Source: Takakia lepidozioides (Eukaryota; Streptophyta; Takakiopsida; Takakiales; Takakiaceae). From it: DNA of 64,000 nucleotides. Where the stretch lies: positions 26,848,001 to 26,912,000 of the forward strand of contig CM060732.1 of assembly GCA_030704615.1 (NCBI GenBank), written 5' to 3'. Position numbers and translations under genes: made by a program. The first letter of the stretch is position 1; each line of letters opens with the position of its first letter. The notes beneath the pieces are model-generated. The model was not told where the DNA came from, ran no database searches, and was given only the letters and a program-made list of their open reading frames with translations. Of this stretch, positions 1 to 10,475 are shown one piece after another.

Positions 1-330
1 TCCCACACACCACCATAGTAGCCCTAAGCCATGAGGTGGTTGCCACAAACCAAGCCTTCTTTCTCACTTAGCCTCCCCAAACACGCCACTAAACTCAATG
101 GCAAACAACCAAGCCCTGCTGGTCCCCAGCCCTTGTGAGCACTCATTCAAGCACTCTCCTTGGCCATAGCATCTATCTTAGAGCCTATTCCAGCCCCCTA
201 CACCTGCTGCTTCAAGAGTTGCGCTCCCTTCAAGCTTGAAGTTGAAACCCCAACTCACATAGGCCCTACAAGTGCTTTTCTTTCACTCCAAGTGGAAACC
301 AGCCCTAGACCTTCTGTTCTAGCTCTCTAA
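1..330. other. No gene seen
   Basis: C-rich, stop-dense sequence with no convincing reading frame on either strand. It is related in style to the tandem repeat that follows (repeated AAGCTTGAA and GCTCC words), so it is probably an older part of the same repeat. Confidence 0.5.
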
Positions 331-720
331 AGCTTGAAAACAAGAGCCTCAATGGGCTGAAGGCATGCTCCACACATGCCCCACCCTCACCATAAGAGAA
401 TCAGCTCCTTTACTTCATTTCTTGCACCCACAAACTTGAAAATACAAGCTTCAGCAAGCTGATAGCATGCTCCACATGCCCTACAGGGAAACCAACCCCT
501 TTCTTCCTTTCTTGCACTCCCATACCTGAAAGTGCAAGCCTTCACCAGGCTGATAGCATGCTCCACACATGCATTGCCCTCACATAAGGGAAGTCAGCCC
601 TTCCCTCTTCCTTGTTTGCCCTCCAAGCTTGAAGATGGAAGCTTCAATGAGCTGAATACATGCTCCACACATGCAACCTCTTCACACAAGAGATATCAGC
701 CCCCTATCTTGGCTCCTTGG
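331..720. repeat. Four diverged tandem copies of a ~95-bp repeat
   Basis: Four related units start near 331, 433, 523 and 625 (spacing 102, 90, 102). Each opens with an AGCTTGAAAA-like word, passes through a CAAGC(T/C)TCA...GCTGA segment, and contains GCATGCTCCACACATGC or a close variant, followed by a pyrimidine-rich stretch. The short open frame across 532-738 is a by-product of the repeat and not a gene. Confidence 0.6.
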
Positions 721-1800
721 CTCCTTGATGCTCTCTAAGACAAGATTAAGCACTCCATAGCCTTTGCCAAGCTCCTGAAACCCTAAGGCTTACATTTCCA
801 GCCACAAGACACTTCTCTTGTGGTGCAAGAGCTGTTCTTCCAAGCTCTGAAACCCTAGGTGCACATTCCATGGCCTTGCCGCACCTCTTAGCTCCTGTTC
901 CAGCCCTGCTCTTGCCATGACAAGAGCCCTCTCAATGCTGAAGCTCGAGATTGAAACCCAATCTCACCATACTCCACAAAGTGCACTGATTTGCCCCAAG
1001 CCAAATCAGCCCTTTCGCTTGGTCTTGCAATCCTTCACACAATGAAAGCTCGCATTCCCAAGTCCAGTTCTCAGCTTTGCCACCAAAGCCACTATAACCT
1101 GCTCTTGACTGGTCCTCTTCCCAATCGTGCTTGCTCATGCATGTACACAGTCTGAAACCATCAAGGTGCTCTGGAATTACCTGCAGCATGGTGCTTTCAT
1201 CTCTGAAGCTGAAGATCGAATGCCAAGGTCTACCACCTCGTAACCCACATCGCCTCCGCTTCTAACAACCAAGAGCTCCACGGTGCTCCTTGCATAACAA
1301 CTTGGTTTCTCTCATTCTCAAGCAAAAACCACAAGTGCTACAACTAACTCGTATCTGGCACTCACAGATACGAGCTCATCTTTCTTGAGTGATAAAGAAG
1401 AAGAATACAAGCACGAGCTCACAAATCTGAAGCATAAACTCATGCATATATAACCTCATCACTCAAATACAAGTCAAGCCAAGTGCACCCCACGCCATGG
1501 GGAATCCACACTATGGCGCCATAGCTAGGCGCGGTGAGGCTCAACTCGAGAAAGATGAGCCTTCCGCGCTTGCCGTGAAGATAACCACTCCAGGGCCTAA
1601 ATCTGCCTTGACCCCTGGATTGACACTTGGGCCAATCCCAAATGTCAATATGTAAAAGCTAGCTATTTCCTAGCTAGTTTCACACTAGTGGTAAAATAAC
1701 TTGACACAGTCAAGGGCTCCATCATATACCGTCTATTGCCACCTTTTCATCCTTGAGTCTAGTGAGTGCTATATATTCAGTCCTATCATTTTCTTCATTT
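721..1800. other. No gene seen; diffuse repeat-like sequence
   Basis: Both strands were read and no domain or splice-supported exon was found. The stretch at 880-1250 still shows words of the preceding repeat (GAAGCTCGAGATTGAAACCC, GCATGGTGC). The stretch at 1490-1700 is GC-richer, with a short inverted word pair AGCTAGCTATTTCCTAGCTAG near 1650, but no element ends could be fixed. Confidence 0.4.
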
Positions 1801-2600
1801 TTATTTTTTCTTTTTTCTTTTTTTTAACAGAACAGGGACGGAGGCCCTGGAAATTTATTAAAGGATGGATGAAGGTACAATGAAGTGGAAAAAATAACCA
1901 CCCTGGGGCCGTGAAGGCTTACTGGGGGTACCACCCCGTGACCGTAATTCCGAGAGACCAAGAGAAGGAAAGAGAAATGTCTGAATGAGAGGCCATGACA
2001 GAGCAAGAAGCACCACAAAGCCCAGGTAAAGCAAATGCGTGGTGATGGGCTGCGAGCTGGAAACAAAAGCTAGAGCAGAAGCTGAAAGTAGGTAGCAAGA
2101 GGCCAACCAACAATCAGAACTGCCAAGTCAAAGAGCAGACGAGGCTAAAAGCTGAAAATAACCTACCTACAGCCAGCACAACATATAACAACAGTGCCTG
2201 AAAACAATAGAGCCTTGAAACGATAGAACCCAATAACGTCCTAGCAGAGCTGTGAGCACTAAAGCTTAACACTAAAACTTAAGGTGAGCCCTGGATTTAG
2301 AATCCCTACCGCGCTTGTGCCTCCAATTGAAGTCAGACTCCTCCCCATCAACCGGAGATTCCCATTGGGGTGAGAAGGTGTATTTCCAACGCATTGTTGT
2401 GTTGGACAGTCTAGTGTCGAGGAGGCCATTCTTGCACCAGGAGATATCAAACCTCTTGAGAAGCTTTGCCCTGCGCTGTTCTGAAGCTCGGGGAAGAGCT
2501 GCACACAAAGCCAGCTACGCTTTCCTCCCCTCAGTTCTCAGGTCTATATATACATTAAACAGAATGGACCTGAGAATATTAGTCTATGTGTTAGTGTAGT
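1801..2600 (-). mobile_element. 3' end of a LINE retrotransposon, reverse orientation
   Basis: Read on the minus strand, this ends with a GGCCTCCGTCC word, a TTAATAAATT-like stretch and then a purine tail of A runs broken by G (complement of 1801-1826). The same order, GGAGGCCTCCGTCC followed by A runs broken by G, closes the LINE at 33,480-33,560 on the plus strand, so both look like copies of one family truncated at the 5' side. Minus-strand frames between 2259 and 2508 may be the last remains of ORF2, but no catalytic motif is left. The 5' limit at about 2600 is uncertain. Confidence 0.55.
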
Positions 2601-2975
2601 ACAGTCGACCCTCCATATATCTGACCTCCATAAGCGTTAAAAAACTATATGTGTTAGCATAATTCTTACTCTCTACTCGGGTGAACTAAGCAAGCGTTAA
2701 GTGTTTAACTGTTAACAACCGGTTACTCCCCTCTTTGTATAATGACCATGTGTATGTGTTAAAGTGCTCTTCATTCACTCAAGTTAAGTCTGTGATCAAC
2801 TCAAGTGGACATATATAAATGAGCTTAATAATAGAGACTCCAGTGGACAAACATTAAGTGAAAGCAGAAAACTTGAAACATTGCATCATTTCTTGCAGCA
2901 GAGGTCGATGGATGTTATGCACTTGGTAGACAAGTTAGAGAAATTTGCAAAGAGTGTACATAGAGATGTTGAGAC
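2601..2975. other. No gene seen; AT-rich spacer
   Basis: AT-rich, with several short (C/G)TTAA-containing words and no open frame of note. It holds nothing that could be assigned. Confidence 0.4.
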
Positions 2976-3235
2976 CAGTGTTGGGCGGGTATATATGTTG
3001 ACATATATACCCGGACGGGTAATAATCAGGGTATCATACTATTGAGACCCGCCACCCAAATTTTTGGTGGACCCTGCTTGAGTTAGAACCGGAGAGGGCC
3101 ATCTCGCCAGTTACCCGGCCCAAGCGGGGGCCAACTTGGCTTACTATATGGAACCGGACTTTAACCTTGAAAATCAGCCGAGTAGTAACTTTTAGACAAG
3201 ACCTTGAGATTTTATTACAACCTAACTGCATTCAT
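2976..3235 (+). mobile_element. hAT-like transposon end (fragment)
   Basis: Begins CAGTGTTGGGCGGGTAT, a terminus also found at 35,051 and closely related to the ends of the complete MITE at 25,783. A perfect 12-bp stem with a four-base TTGA loop lies at 2986-3013, just inside the terminus. No matching right-hand terminus or target duplication was found, so this is a fragment; its right limit is a guess. Confidence 0.5.
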
Positions 3236-4161
3236 GGGTAGTAATTATGCAGCGCCACATGGGTTCCGCATTTAAGAGGACGGTTAGTCAAAGGCTTTTG
3301 GAAGGAAAACCCCCCTCAGGATGCTCTTGAATGAATTGAGGGGCATCTGGCCGATATTCTGGATCTTGAATAGTGTGTGAAGAAGGTTCGTTGTCACATG
3401 GGCAGTTTCAGTTCTCCTGTCACATACAGTGGTGTGTCATCAGTGAGTGCTAAAAGCAAACAGACAGTGAAGGAAAAAATGCGGACAATAACAGGTGAAG
3501 AAGACACTTACTTGTTAACGTCATGCATTGCCGTCAACAGTGTTGTGATGTTTCCCTTGGGATCCAGCACCATTGAGGCCACAGAGTAGTGCCACTCCTC
3601 CTCGGTGCTATGATATCTCTCGATCATGTTCCTCCAGGCAAGCAATCGGTGGTTGCCATCCCACACATGAAACATCTTGCCAGAGAAAGGCTGGGTGACG
3701 AGCCTCTTGCAAATGATAGATTCGAACTCATCGTTTATCTGTCACCAGATAGGATCCCAGCCTCCAACATTGGACTCGTCCACCAACACCTCTCTGCCAG
3801 AGGAGTCTGCCAAGGACACGTAAAAAACAGATTGACCCTCTATGTACCCATGGCAAAAATCCTGTTCCAACTTTTGAATGTCGTTCGTCAAAACTGGTCG
3901 AACGAAGGGCATGGAGATCAAACGGCATAGGGGTATCATTATTTTTCCCCCAGGGATGCCCATGGCCTTGATGACTTGGGCAGAATTCACTTTGGAGAAG
4001 GAAAGCAGATCTTTCGCTCTGTCTTCGTATGGCCTGCCATCGTCCTCCTCCTCAACAACCACTAGTTCCTGCTCAATGACTTCGTCCTCTACCTGAGCAG
4101 CACCTTTCCTTTTCTTCGTCTGCACTCAAAACGAAAGGTTACGAATGTAAAAGACTTGTGA

Positions 4162-4192
4162 GAAAATGCGTGCTTCAACGCACGCAATTTTC
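4162..4192. repeat. Short hairpin with GTGC/GCAC core (H1)
   Basis: GAAAAT-GCGTGC and its complement flank a TTCAA loop inside the intron of the ParB-like gene. It is the simplest member of the hairpin family described at 4289-4640, 4776-4833, 36,490-36,549 and 36,720-36,769, without extended arms. Confidence 0.6.
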
Positions 4193-4288
4193 CACCCTCT
4201 GAAAGGTACTCATTTCTTTTCCTACTTCATACCCAAAGTCAATCTACTCTCTTCCATAAAAGTATGCAGCAGACATTTAATCTAATCT

Positions 4289-4640
4289 CCCTGAATAGGC
4301 AGAAAGGTGAGTGTGAGAGAACCTCCAGAAACTGCGTGCGTTGACGCACGCAATTTCTGGGGGTTCTCTCACACTGACTTTTCTGCCTATTCAGGGATTT
4401 TGTCTTTGTTAACACAACACAACTGAGAGAAGGCCATACAGAGAACCTCCAGAAAAATGAGTGCGTCAACGCACGCAGTTTCTGGCGATTCTCTCGCACT
4501 CACTTTTTTGCCTATTCAGGGCTTTTTTGTCTCTGTTAACTCAGCACAGCTAAGAGAAGGTCATAGAGAGAACATTCAGAAATTGCGTGCATTGACGCAC
4601 TTATTTTCTTGAGGTTCTCTGAATGGCCTTCTCTCGGCTG
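4289..4640. repeat. Compound palindrome: three hairpins (H2-H4) with GCGTGCG-N4-CGCACGC core
   Basis: H2 has arms 4289-4340 and 4345-4396 around a TTGA loop; 48 of 52 positions pair. H3 has arms 4441-4465 and 4470-4493 around TCAA. H4 runs 4547-4640 with arms of about 40 bp. The spacer after H2 (from 4397) and the spacer after H3 (from 4518) are about 120-bp direct repeats. The left arm of H3 also pairs with the right arm of H4, so the block can fold as one large structure. It lies wholly within the presumed intron of the ParB-like gene. Confidence 0.75.
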
Positions 4641-4775
4641 TCGAACTCTAATCTCAGCTGTCCCTCCTCCTATGCAGTACATGGAAAGTGAGAAGTGGGT
4701 CATACCCGGGTTTGGTTGTTATGCATTGCTTGCATCCCTGTGGTCTTACTCTGAACGATCAAGCAAAAAAAAGCA

Positions 4776-4833
4776 GAATAGAGGGCAAGAAAATTGCGTG
4801 CGCCAACGCACGCAATTTTCATGCCCTCTATTC
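4776..4833. repeat. 27-bp-arm hairpin (H5) at the exon boundary
   Basis: Arms 4776-4802 and 4807-4833 around a CCAA loop pair at 26 of 27 positions. The inner part is the shared GCGTGCG core. The outer part (GAATAGAGGGCA) is found only at this locus. It abuts the last readable codons of exon 1 of the ParB-like gene. Confidence 0.75.
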
Positions 4834-5160
4834 TTGACAGAAGATGGCAAGTAAGTGAATCATCTGAGGTCCTTTTGCCGAAGAACTCCCAGATGCCTTT
4901 GATGTGGCAACAACGGCAGCCTTCTTAACCTTCGGCGTCGCCTCCTCCTCCATGACGTTCTTACCCTTCGGCGTGGATTCCTTCGCAAGAGCGTCCGCCT
5001 CGTCTGTGTCCATAGCGTCTGTGTCGTCCTCTGATGCAGTCTCGTCCCCAACTTCATCACGAGTTGGCGGCTGGTCCTCCACCGCCATGTGTTCGGTTTC
5101 CAGGGTTGCGCTCTCCTCTGCGATCTCCTTCTGTGTCATGTTGAGCTTTTGGCCTTTCAT

Positions 5161-5917
5161 TCTCTCTCTTGCCTTCTTCCTATCTCGCGCTAAAGTAAAA
5201 AAGAATGACTGTCTTCTATGCCTTCCACTCTCTCGCGCGAAACTCTGTCTCCTGCTACTCTCCAGCTTGAAAAACTATGATCTACTGGAATGAGAGACGT
5301 CGTGCGATGAGTAGCAGCGGGGCATCGCTCTCGGCGGTTATGCATGTATTCACTGCATATGTGTCCCCCTCCTAACGGCACACTCGTCCATTCTGCGGTG
5401 GCCACCGTCTTTCATTATGGAGGTATGGCCATCGCATGGATTTGATTCGGATGGATGACTAATTTCAGTAGATTTTTTGGATTCTCCCGGATGAACATCT
5501 TCCATTCGTTCGACGGCGATTCCTCTTAAACCCTGTACTCAATGCATGTCGGGTACCACGTGGCTGAACACATTGGGGTGGCATGGGATGTCGGTCTCTG
5601 CCGTCATTTCACATGTGACTGTAAAGGCACATAATTGCTTAACAACTGTTTTATGAACTGTTTTGACAACTATTTCTGAAAGGCTCTTTAACGGTATGTC
5701 AGCTTTAAAAACAGGTCTTGGCTGACCCTTCCAGAACGGTTTGGGACATACATGACATGTTGTCCTTTGCCGACCTCGTAGTAAAGGTGACGGACTTTTG
5801 GGTTTCGGTCTGAAATGCAAAGCATGAGAAATGTAATCCCCACTATCATTTGTAATAAGAATCTGCACAGAAGTTGTGGCTTCCGCACTTCTGCGAGGGA
5901 ATTTCTCTTGCAGCAAC
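5161..5917. other. Spacer between divergent ParB-like and transposase pseudogenes
   Basis: No exon with motif support. It would contain the 5' regions of both divergent reading frames. A CTTGCAG immediately before the ATG at 5918 could be a splice acceptor for an upstream non-coding exon. No transposon terminal repeat was found here. Confidence 0.35.
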
Positions 5918-7628
5918 ATGGCTTCCTCTAAAGCGGAGTTTTACTCTGTGGAGAAACCAGTACCTTTCTCGAAGGAGACCGATGACAATGGTTTTGCAAT
6001 TGCGGAGGAACATCTCCTAGCAACGCGTTTTGAGTTCCAGTATGGTACTGTGTGGCTGGAAAGAGAGGTTTACGGTGACGATGAGAAGTTGAAGAAGTAT
6101 GCTTTCCAGAAACCGGATGAAAACGCACTTATGAGTCAGTGGAGAGTTCCTCCAGGAAGATACAGAGTCCTTGGAGCTCCTCGACGGCAGTCGATTGGTT
6201 CGTATGTGACGCCGCGAACTGCTGCTTCTGTTGTTCAAGACAAGAGGAATGTGGTCGTGAAGACGGAGCCCACAACTTCCAGACTAATTGTTGAGCTCTC
6301 CGACTCCTCGGAGGAGGACGTCCCGAAAATTCCTTTTCTTGCTCCTTCTCCGGTGGTCGTGGTGCCGGAATTGAAGGACCTGTGTAGTGTCATTCCTAAA
6401 CTGAAGTCAATGGGAGGAATGCCCGGTTTCAAGAGTGAATTGCGGGGGATTGACTGGGACACTGTCCCTGTTGAGCGTGTGCAGTACCTTCCAGAATCTT
6501 TTGATGGGGATGTCGTCTTCGAGCTGCCTGCACCTGGGCGGGGTGGACCCGTTTTGAGCCTCATGCATGGAATGGACAAGAGACACGATGGACACCCATG
6601 GTGCAGAACGAAGACATCCAATATTCAAAATGATGACAAGCTCGTGTTCAGAAGAGCGGTGTGCAATGGGCACCTGAGGTGAATTTGAGTTGCAGACCCC
6701 TGCGGTCAGAGGTTCAGAACGAGAGCAAGTGGGAGGGTGTCACCAAGAATCCTTTCAAGCCCGGTGAAGCACCTCCAAGCTCCAACACTTTTGTTTGCAA
6801 GTTCTGCAAACGAGCATCTTCCTATGTGGCAGTGTGTGGAGCAAGAATGTACTATGTGGTGCACCGTTTTCCAACCTTGACTAGAGCCGGTGTGCATTTT
6901 GGGTTCCACAACCATCCAATGTCGAAGGGGAATTACAGGGAAAGCGTTGAAACAGTATCCAGGTTGATAAGACAAGAGTATGAGAGCAATCCAACAGCCA
7001 CCACCTCCACAATTGTTCTTGGAGCAAGCAAGACTTTCCTGGAAACCCATATTCTTAGTGAAGGAGATTATGTGGGCATGAAACTCGACGGGTCAGCCTT
7101 GGACAATGTTATGGATCACTTCTCTACCTTGAGCTCACCGAACATTAAAAACCAGGTGAATGCATTGAGGATGGGCTCTGCTAACAGAGGGTACGTTGAT
7201 AACATTTTCGAGTTGAAGCGACGGAGCAGGTATGACTACATTCAAGAGAGTGTGTTCCCAGGTCAAGGGTCGAATAAAGTGTACGTTTTCAAAATGTCCA
7301 CAGCCGGGGAGGGCAGTGGAGTCAGTCTTGTGAAGCGCATGCAGAAGGGTGGCGATCTTCGGAACTGTTTCCTTATGTTTGATCACGTCAAACGAGTGAA
7401 AGACTAGACTACAATGGCGTGTCATGTTTACGATCCTTTCTACCAGCGAGTCATGACAATTGCAGTGTGTGACATGCAATCAGAGGATGCGATTTGCAGC
7501 AGCTAATGTGGAGAAGTCTCATTCGCGTTATGGACTCCCAAGGTGTCCCATGTCCAAATTTTGCCGGATCTATGGCAGACAGTGCTCAAGCAAACTTCAA
7601 TGTTATTCGTGTTAGAGGACTGTCTGGG
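5918..7628 (+). pseudogene. MULE-like transposase, frameshifted and truncated
   Basis: Three frames join into one protein-like reading: 5918-6682, about 6680-7490 and about 7490-7628. The N-terminal 200 residues are acidic and variable. Next comes a Cys/His cluster (CNGH..., FVCKFCKRA, then HFGFHNHP), of the WRKY-GCM1/FLYWCH kind that precedes MULE transposase domains. A core follows with FLMFDHVKRVKD, MTIAVCDMQSED and MADSAQANFNVIRV, where the Asp residues sit where catalytic acids are expected. Breaks: a frameshift near 6680, a TAG at 7405-7407 and a frameshift near 7490. The reading ends at 7628, so the last third of the transposase is missing. The start at 5918 was chosen because it is the first ATG in the frame. 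Assignment to MULE rather than another superfamily is moderate. Confidence 0.55.
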
Positions 7629-7690
7629 ACTTAGGCACTTGTATGGGTTCTGTGGGGTCTGGGACTTAGACACTTTTATGGGTTCCAAGG
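7619..7690. repeat. Two tandem copies of a ~38-bp unit
   Basis: TCTGGGACTTAGGCACTT at about 7622 and TCTGGGACTTAGACACTT at about 7659 head two near-identical units. They begin exactly where the transposase reading stops. Confidence 0.6.
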
Positions 7691-7726
7691 GGTACCCTTA
7701 TTTTTTACATAGACTAGTCACAGCCC

Positions 7727-7847
7727 ACACAGCCCGCACAGCCAATCACAGCCCGACACAGCTCGACACAGCCCGACACAGTCGCACAGCCAGTCACAGC
7801 CCGTCACAGTTTCACACAGTCAGTCACAGCTTGACACAGTTGTCACG
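7727..7847. repeat. CACAG-based tandem repeat, 5' side of gypsy element
   Basis: A run of CACAGCCCGA / CACAGCCAGT words with a basic step of about 10-12 bases. The same vocabulary makes up the repeat at 15,176-15,400, between pol and the downstream ORF of the same retroelement. Confidence 0.75.
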
Positions 7848-8371
7848 ACCATAGGGAATGGATAGCAGGACAGGGAACAACTGCGGGGAACAACATCTGC
7901 GAATGGAACATGTTAGTTCACGGATGACGGATAGTGAGGGAAACGGTTAGAACAACGGGTAGGAAGATAAAGCCAGTAGCGGGGACTGGAAAGGGATCAC
8001 TGTTTGGGGAATCTTGGGGGGACATCACAGAGGACGGACGGAGGGAGATGGGGAGAGAAGAGGAATGATGATGATACTACAGAGAGGAGGAGGAGACAAT
8101 TGCGACTTAGTTAGTAGAAGCTGTAGAATTACATAGAAAGGTAGATTAGAGAAACTGTGGCATCAACATGTATCTGATTATCATTAATATGATTCTTATC
8201 CAATACAAACACCTTGTGTAGAGAGACTTGAGTGAAGCTGTGTATGAATGGAATCAGAGGGTCAAAGGAGCAATTTGACGCTTAAATGTACTTGGTAAAG
8301 AAGAACTGAGAATATGAAAGTAAGAAGGAATATAAATTGGAAACCCAACCATGATTCACTAGCTGCAGGTC
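7848..8371. other. Presumed 5' untranslated leader of the gypsy element
   Basis: Purine-rich, no coding frame. An LTR end, a primer-binding site complementary to a tRNA 3' end, and a matching copy 3' of the element were all looked for and none was recognised. It is probably leader or LTR remnant because it lies between the CACAG repeat and the first element ORF. Confidence 0.35.
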
Positions 8372-9037
8372 ATGACTGATTGTTCTACGCGGGCTGAGTG
8401 CTTAGAGATATCCAACTCTTCTATCTTGGAATTTCCCCCTCGGATAGCGAAGGGATGGGTGAGTAAAAGTCGCGTGACATTTGGCGACCATACTGGGGAA
8501 CTGGGTAAAGAACAACCAGATGTGATAGGCATCTGGTGGGATCATGGCGGTTGGAGAATTAAAGAATTTGATGTGAATCAAATTCCCTGTGGAACAAAGA
8601 ATGAAAGATTGTCTAAACAATTCTTTCAGAGGTTCTTGGAATTGCCAGACGGTTGTAAAGAAAATATTCTTAAGAGAGTGCATGATGCTGACCCGGAATG
8701 GGGTCTGGAGAGAGGAGTGATAAAGATTTATCAGGTGGCCTGTAGAGGAAGAGCACGTTGGTTACCAACACTGGTTTATGTGATAGCCCTGCTATCCATT
8801 AAGCGAGTAGAGTTTGACAGCTGGGAGGAAAGAAAGGTGAATGTTTATACTCATATGCATGAGGAACTTGTACTGGTAAAGAACTGGATTCCAAATGATA
8901 TCTTGTGGATCAAACTCACACCAAGAACAACTTTTCAGACTTGTTTACCATATGGGTATATGGTAACGGAGACTTCTAGTATATCCAGAGGAACATTGAA
9001 GCTTGAGAGAAACCCACGCATATACGAGATACTATAG
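8372..9037 (+). CDS. Accessory ORF upstream of gag in Ty3/gypsy element
   Basis: An uninterrupted 221-codon frame with ATG at 8372, ending 50 bases before the gag start on the same strand. The product is rich in Trp and charged residues (IWWDHGGWRIKEF near residue 53; KNWIPNDILWIKL near residue 172) and shows no signal peptide, membrane segment or known domain. Some plant Ty3/gypsy lineages (Ogre and relatives in the Tat group) carry an extra ORF upstream of gag, and by position this looks comparable. No sequence relationship to those ORFs could be judged. It is intact, unlike most frames in the window. Confidence 0.55.
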   Translation: MTDCSTRAECLEISNSSILEFPPRIAKGWVSKSRVTFGDHTGELGKEQPDVIGIWWDHGGWRIKEFDVNQIPCGTKNERLSKQFFQRFLELPDGCKENILKRVHDADPEWGLERGVIKIYQVACRGRARWLPTLVYVIALLSIKRVEFDSWEERKVNVYTHMHEELVLVKNWIPNDILWIKLTPRTTFQTCLPYGYMVTETSSISRGTLKLERNPRIYEIL

Positions 9038-9086
9038 AAGGGAGTTTTGGACATTGCCACATTAAAAGAAATGAAGGACATGGGAC

Positions 9087-10475
9087 ATGAGTGATGAAAG
9101 AGAAGCTAGACTCCAGAGATATTCAGCAAAAAGAGAAAGTTATTTGAAAGCTAATTATCCATACCTTTGGGAGAGAGGAATAGACATTGGGGAATCATCT
9201 GGACCTCTCACACCATTGAGATCAGGGAGTACATCACCCATGCCAGAAGAGTTAGAGTTGGATACTACACCTTCCTTTTCTTTGCAAGAAAGATTAAGGG
9301 ATTTGGCAGGGGAAGAAGATCAAACACGAGGTGAAAGATCTGAGGTGCATCCCTGGATAAAAGATTTAACAGAAATCTTTGATAAGAGTTGGCATGGAAC
9401 ACCAAGAGCAGGAACTCCAGTTTCTGAAACTGAAGAGGAGGTGGCAGAGCCAACGGAGAGTTCAAACTCTCCAACACTATTACAAAACAGTTACATGAGT
9501 GAAGAAGAAGAAGCCGAAGGGCAGAACTTGGAAGATGAAAACAGAGAGAAGAAATTGGAAGATGAGGAGTATGAAGAAGTAGACCCAGCAACTGAGGTTG
9601 AGACTACAACTAGGACATCCCAACCCGTTGGACCTGGATCAAGTGGAGCACTTGGATCACAGGCCAACGAAGGTGTCGGCTCAGAGGGATCAGGCGGAAG
9701 ACCTGGATCTGGCTCTGGGGGGACAGGGAGTGTGGAAAGTAGTGCAACTGAGGCTGGGAATACTGTGAATATAGTAAGGCCAGGAGCAGGAAGTGCTCAG
9801 GGGCCAGTACTTGGTGGAAGAACCACCACAACTACTAGAGGTCCTCGAGGACCAGTATCAACCAAAGGGCCAACACCTGCAGGAGGGCAGGGGGTAGGGC
9901 CACAGATGGCGTTACAACCAACACGGGCAAAACCACCTTTTCCAATATATTCAGGAAAAGGGGATCCTGATGTACACATTAGCCAATACAAGCACATGTG
10001 TATAGTGAACAATGAGAATGGCGATGATGCCAAGATGAGACTGTTTCCGTGTTCACTTATAAAGAAAGCCAGTGAATGGTATGCAAGATTCCCTGATAAT
10101 CATTTCCTAACCTGGAATGGCTTGAGTATAGCGATCCGAAATAGGTTCAGGACCAGTAAAACTGAGGATGAAGTGTATGGAAGTTTACAACAGTTGAAGC
10201 AAAAGAAGCATGAAACTGTTGAAGAGTATATGGAGAAGATAGAGCTGATGATGAAAAAGCTGGCAGCTGTACCAGCACCAGGGCTACAGAAGGCTTGGTT
10301 TGTGAATGGACTAAGACCAGAGCTGCAAAAGAAAGTGGACATGTTACCCCACAATACAGTGGAGGAGGCATTTGAAACAGCAAACAGAATTGAGCAATTG
10401 GGAATGCTCAGGAGAGAGAAAAGAGATGAAGAAGACTCAGAGGATGAGTCAGATGAGGAAGAAGAATTGGAATAG
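9087..10475 (+). CDS. gag: Gag polyprotein, Ty3/gypsy element
   Basis: 462 codons from ATG at 9087. Residues 1-180 are acidic with many Glu runs. Residues 185-275 are Gly/Ser/Thr-rich linker. About 280-445 form a retrotransposon gag (capsid) domain, recognisable from the PFPIYSGKGDPDVHISQYKH, ASEWYARFP, LKQKKHETVEEYMEKIE and FVNGLRPELQKKV stretches in the usual order. The frame ends in a highly acidic tail at TAG 10,473. After this stop the same frame stays open to about 10,558 with Lys-rich codons, and the nucleocapsid follows in another frame, so Gag and NC are now separated by a stop and a shift. Confidence 0.85.
   Translation: MSDEREARLQRYSAKRESYLKANYPYLWERGIDIGESSGPLTPLRSGSTSPMPEELELDTTPSFSLQERLRDLAGEEDQTRGERSEVHPWIKDLTEIFDKSWHGTPRAGTPVSETEEEVAEPTESSNSPTLLQNSYMSEEEEAEGQNLEDENREKKLEDEEYEEVDPATEVETTTRTSQPVGPGSSGALGSQANEGVGSEGSGGRPGSGSGGTGSVESSATEAGNTVNIVRPGAGSAQGPVLGGRTTTTTRGPRGPVSTKGPTPAGGQGVGPQMALQPTRAKPPFPIYSGKGDPDVHISQYKHMCIVNNENGDDAKMRLFPCSLIKKASEWYARFPDNHFLTWNGLSIAIRNRFRTSKTEDEVYGSLQQLKQKKHETVEEYMEKIELMMKKLAAVPAPGLQKAWFVNGLRPELQKKVDMLPHNTVEEAFETANRIEQLGMLRREKRDEEDSEDESDEEEELE

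Larger units (their letters stand above)
3284..5160 (-). pseudogene. ParB/sulfiredoxin-like domain gene, N-terminal half, broken
   Basis: Three minus-strand exons can be read: about 5160-4835, 4119-3512 and 3416-3284. The first starts at an ATG and codes a very acidic, low-complexity region. The second opens after a GCAG acceptor and holds the domain: an IPLCRLISMPFVRP segment, then a DIQKLEQDF helix, then DGNHRLLAWR, which fits the ParB-like order IPL..I..P..RP - helix - DGxHRxxA. A GTAAGT donor at 3511 joins in phase to the third exon after a TGACAG acceptor. An in-frame TGA at 3742-3744 lies between Trp and Gln and would be CGA before one C-to-T change. The exon 1 donor could not be fixed, because a hairpin (4776-4833) sits exactly there. 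The reading stops at 3284, where the second family copy (35,484-38,138) seems to take over. ParB-like domains occur in partition proteins, nucleases and DNA-modification enzymes; the function here is unknown. Confidence 0.6.

Noticed and set aside
4289-4833. Hairpins as bacterial-type terminators
   Set aside because: The context is a plant intron. There is no U-tract, and the arms are far longer than terminator stems.
4904-5293. 129-codon plus-strand frame opposite exon 1 of the ParB-like gene
   Set aside because: Ser/Ala/Phe-rich shadow of the acidic minus-strand exon, with no motif of its own.
7727-7847. Possible CRISPR-like array of short repeats
   Set aside because: There are no unique spacers of constant length. 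It is a simple satellite-like repeat in a plant genome.
7848-8371. 5' LTR and primer-binding site of the large gypsy element
   Set aside because: No TG...CA ends, no second copy downstream and no tRNA-complementary site could be shown.
9265-9591. 108-codon minus-strand frame inside gag
   Set aside because: It arises from the Glu-rich codons of gag read in reverse (Leu/Ser/Pro-rich).
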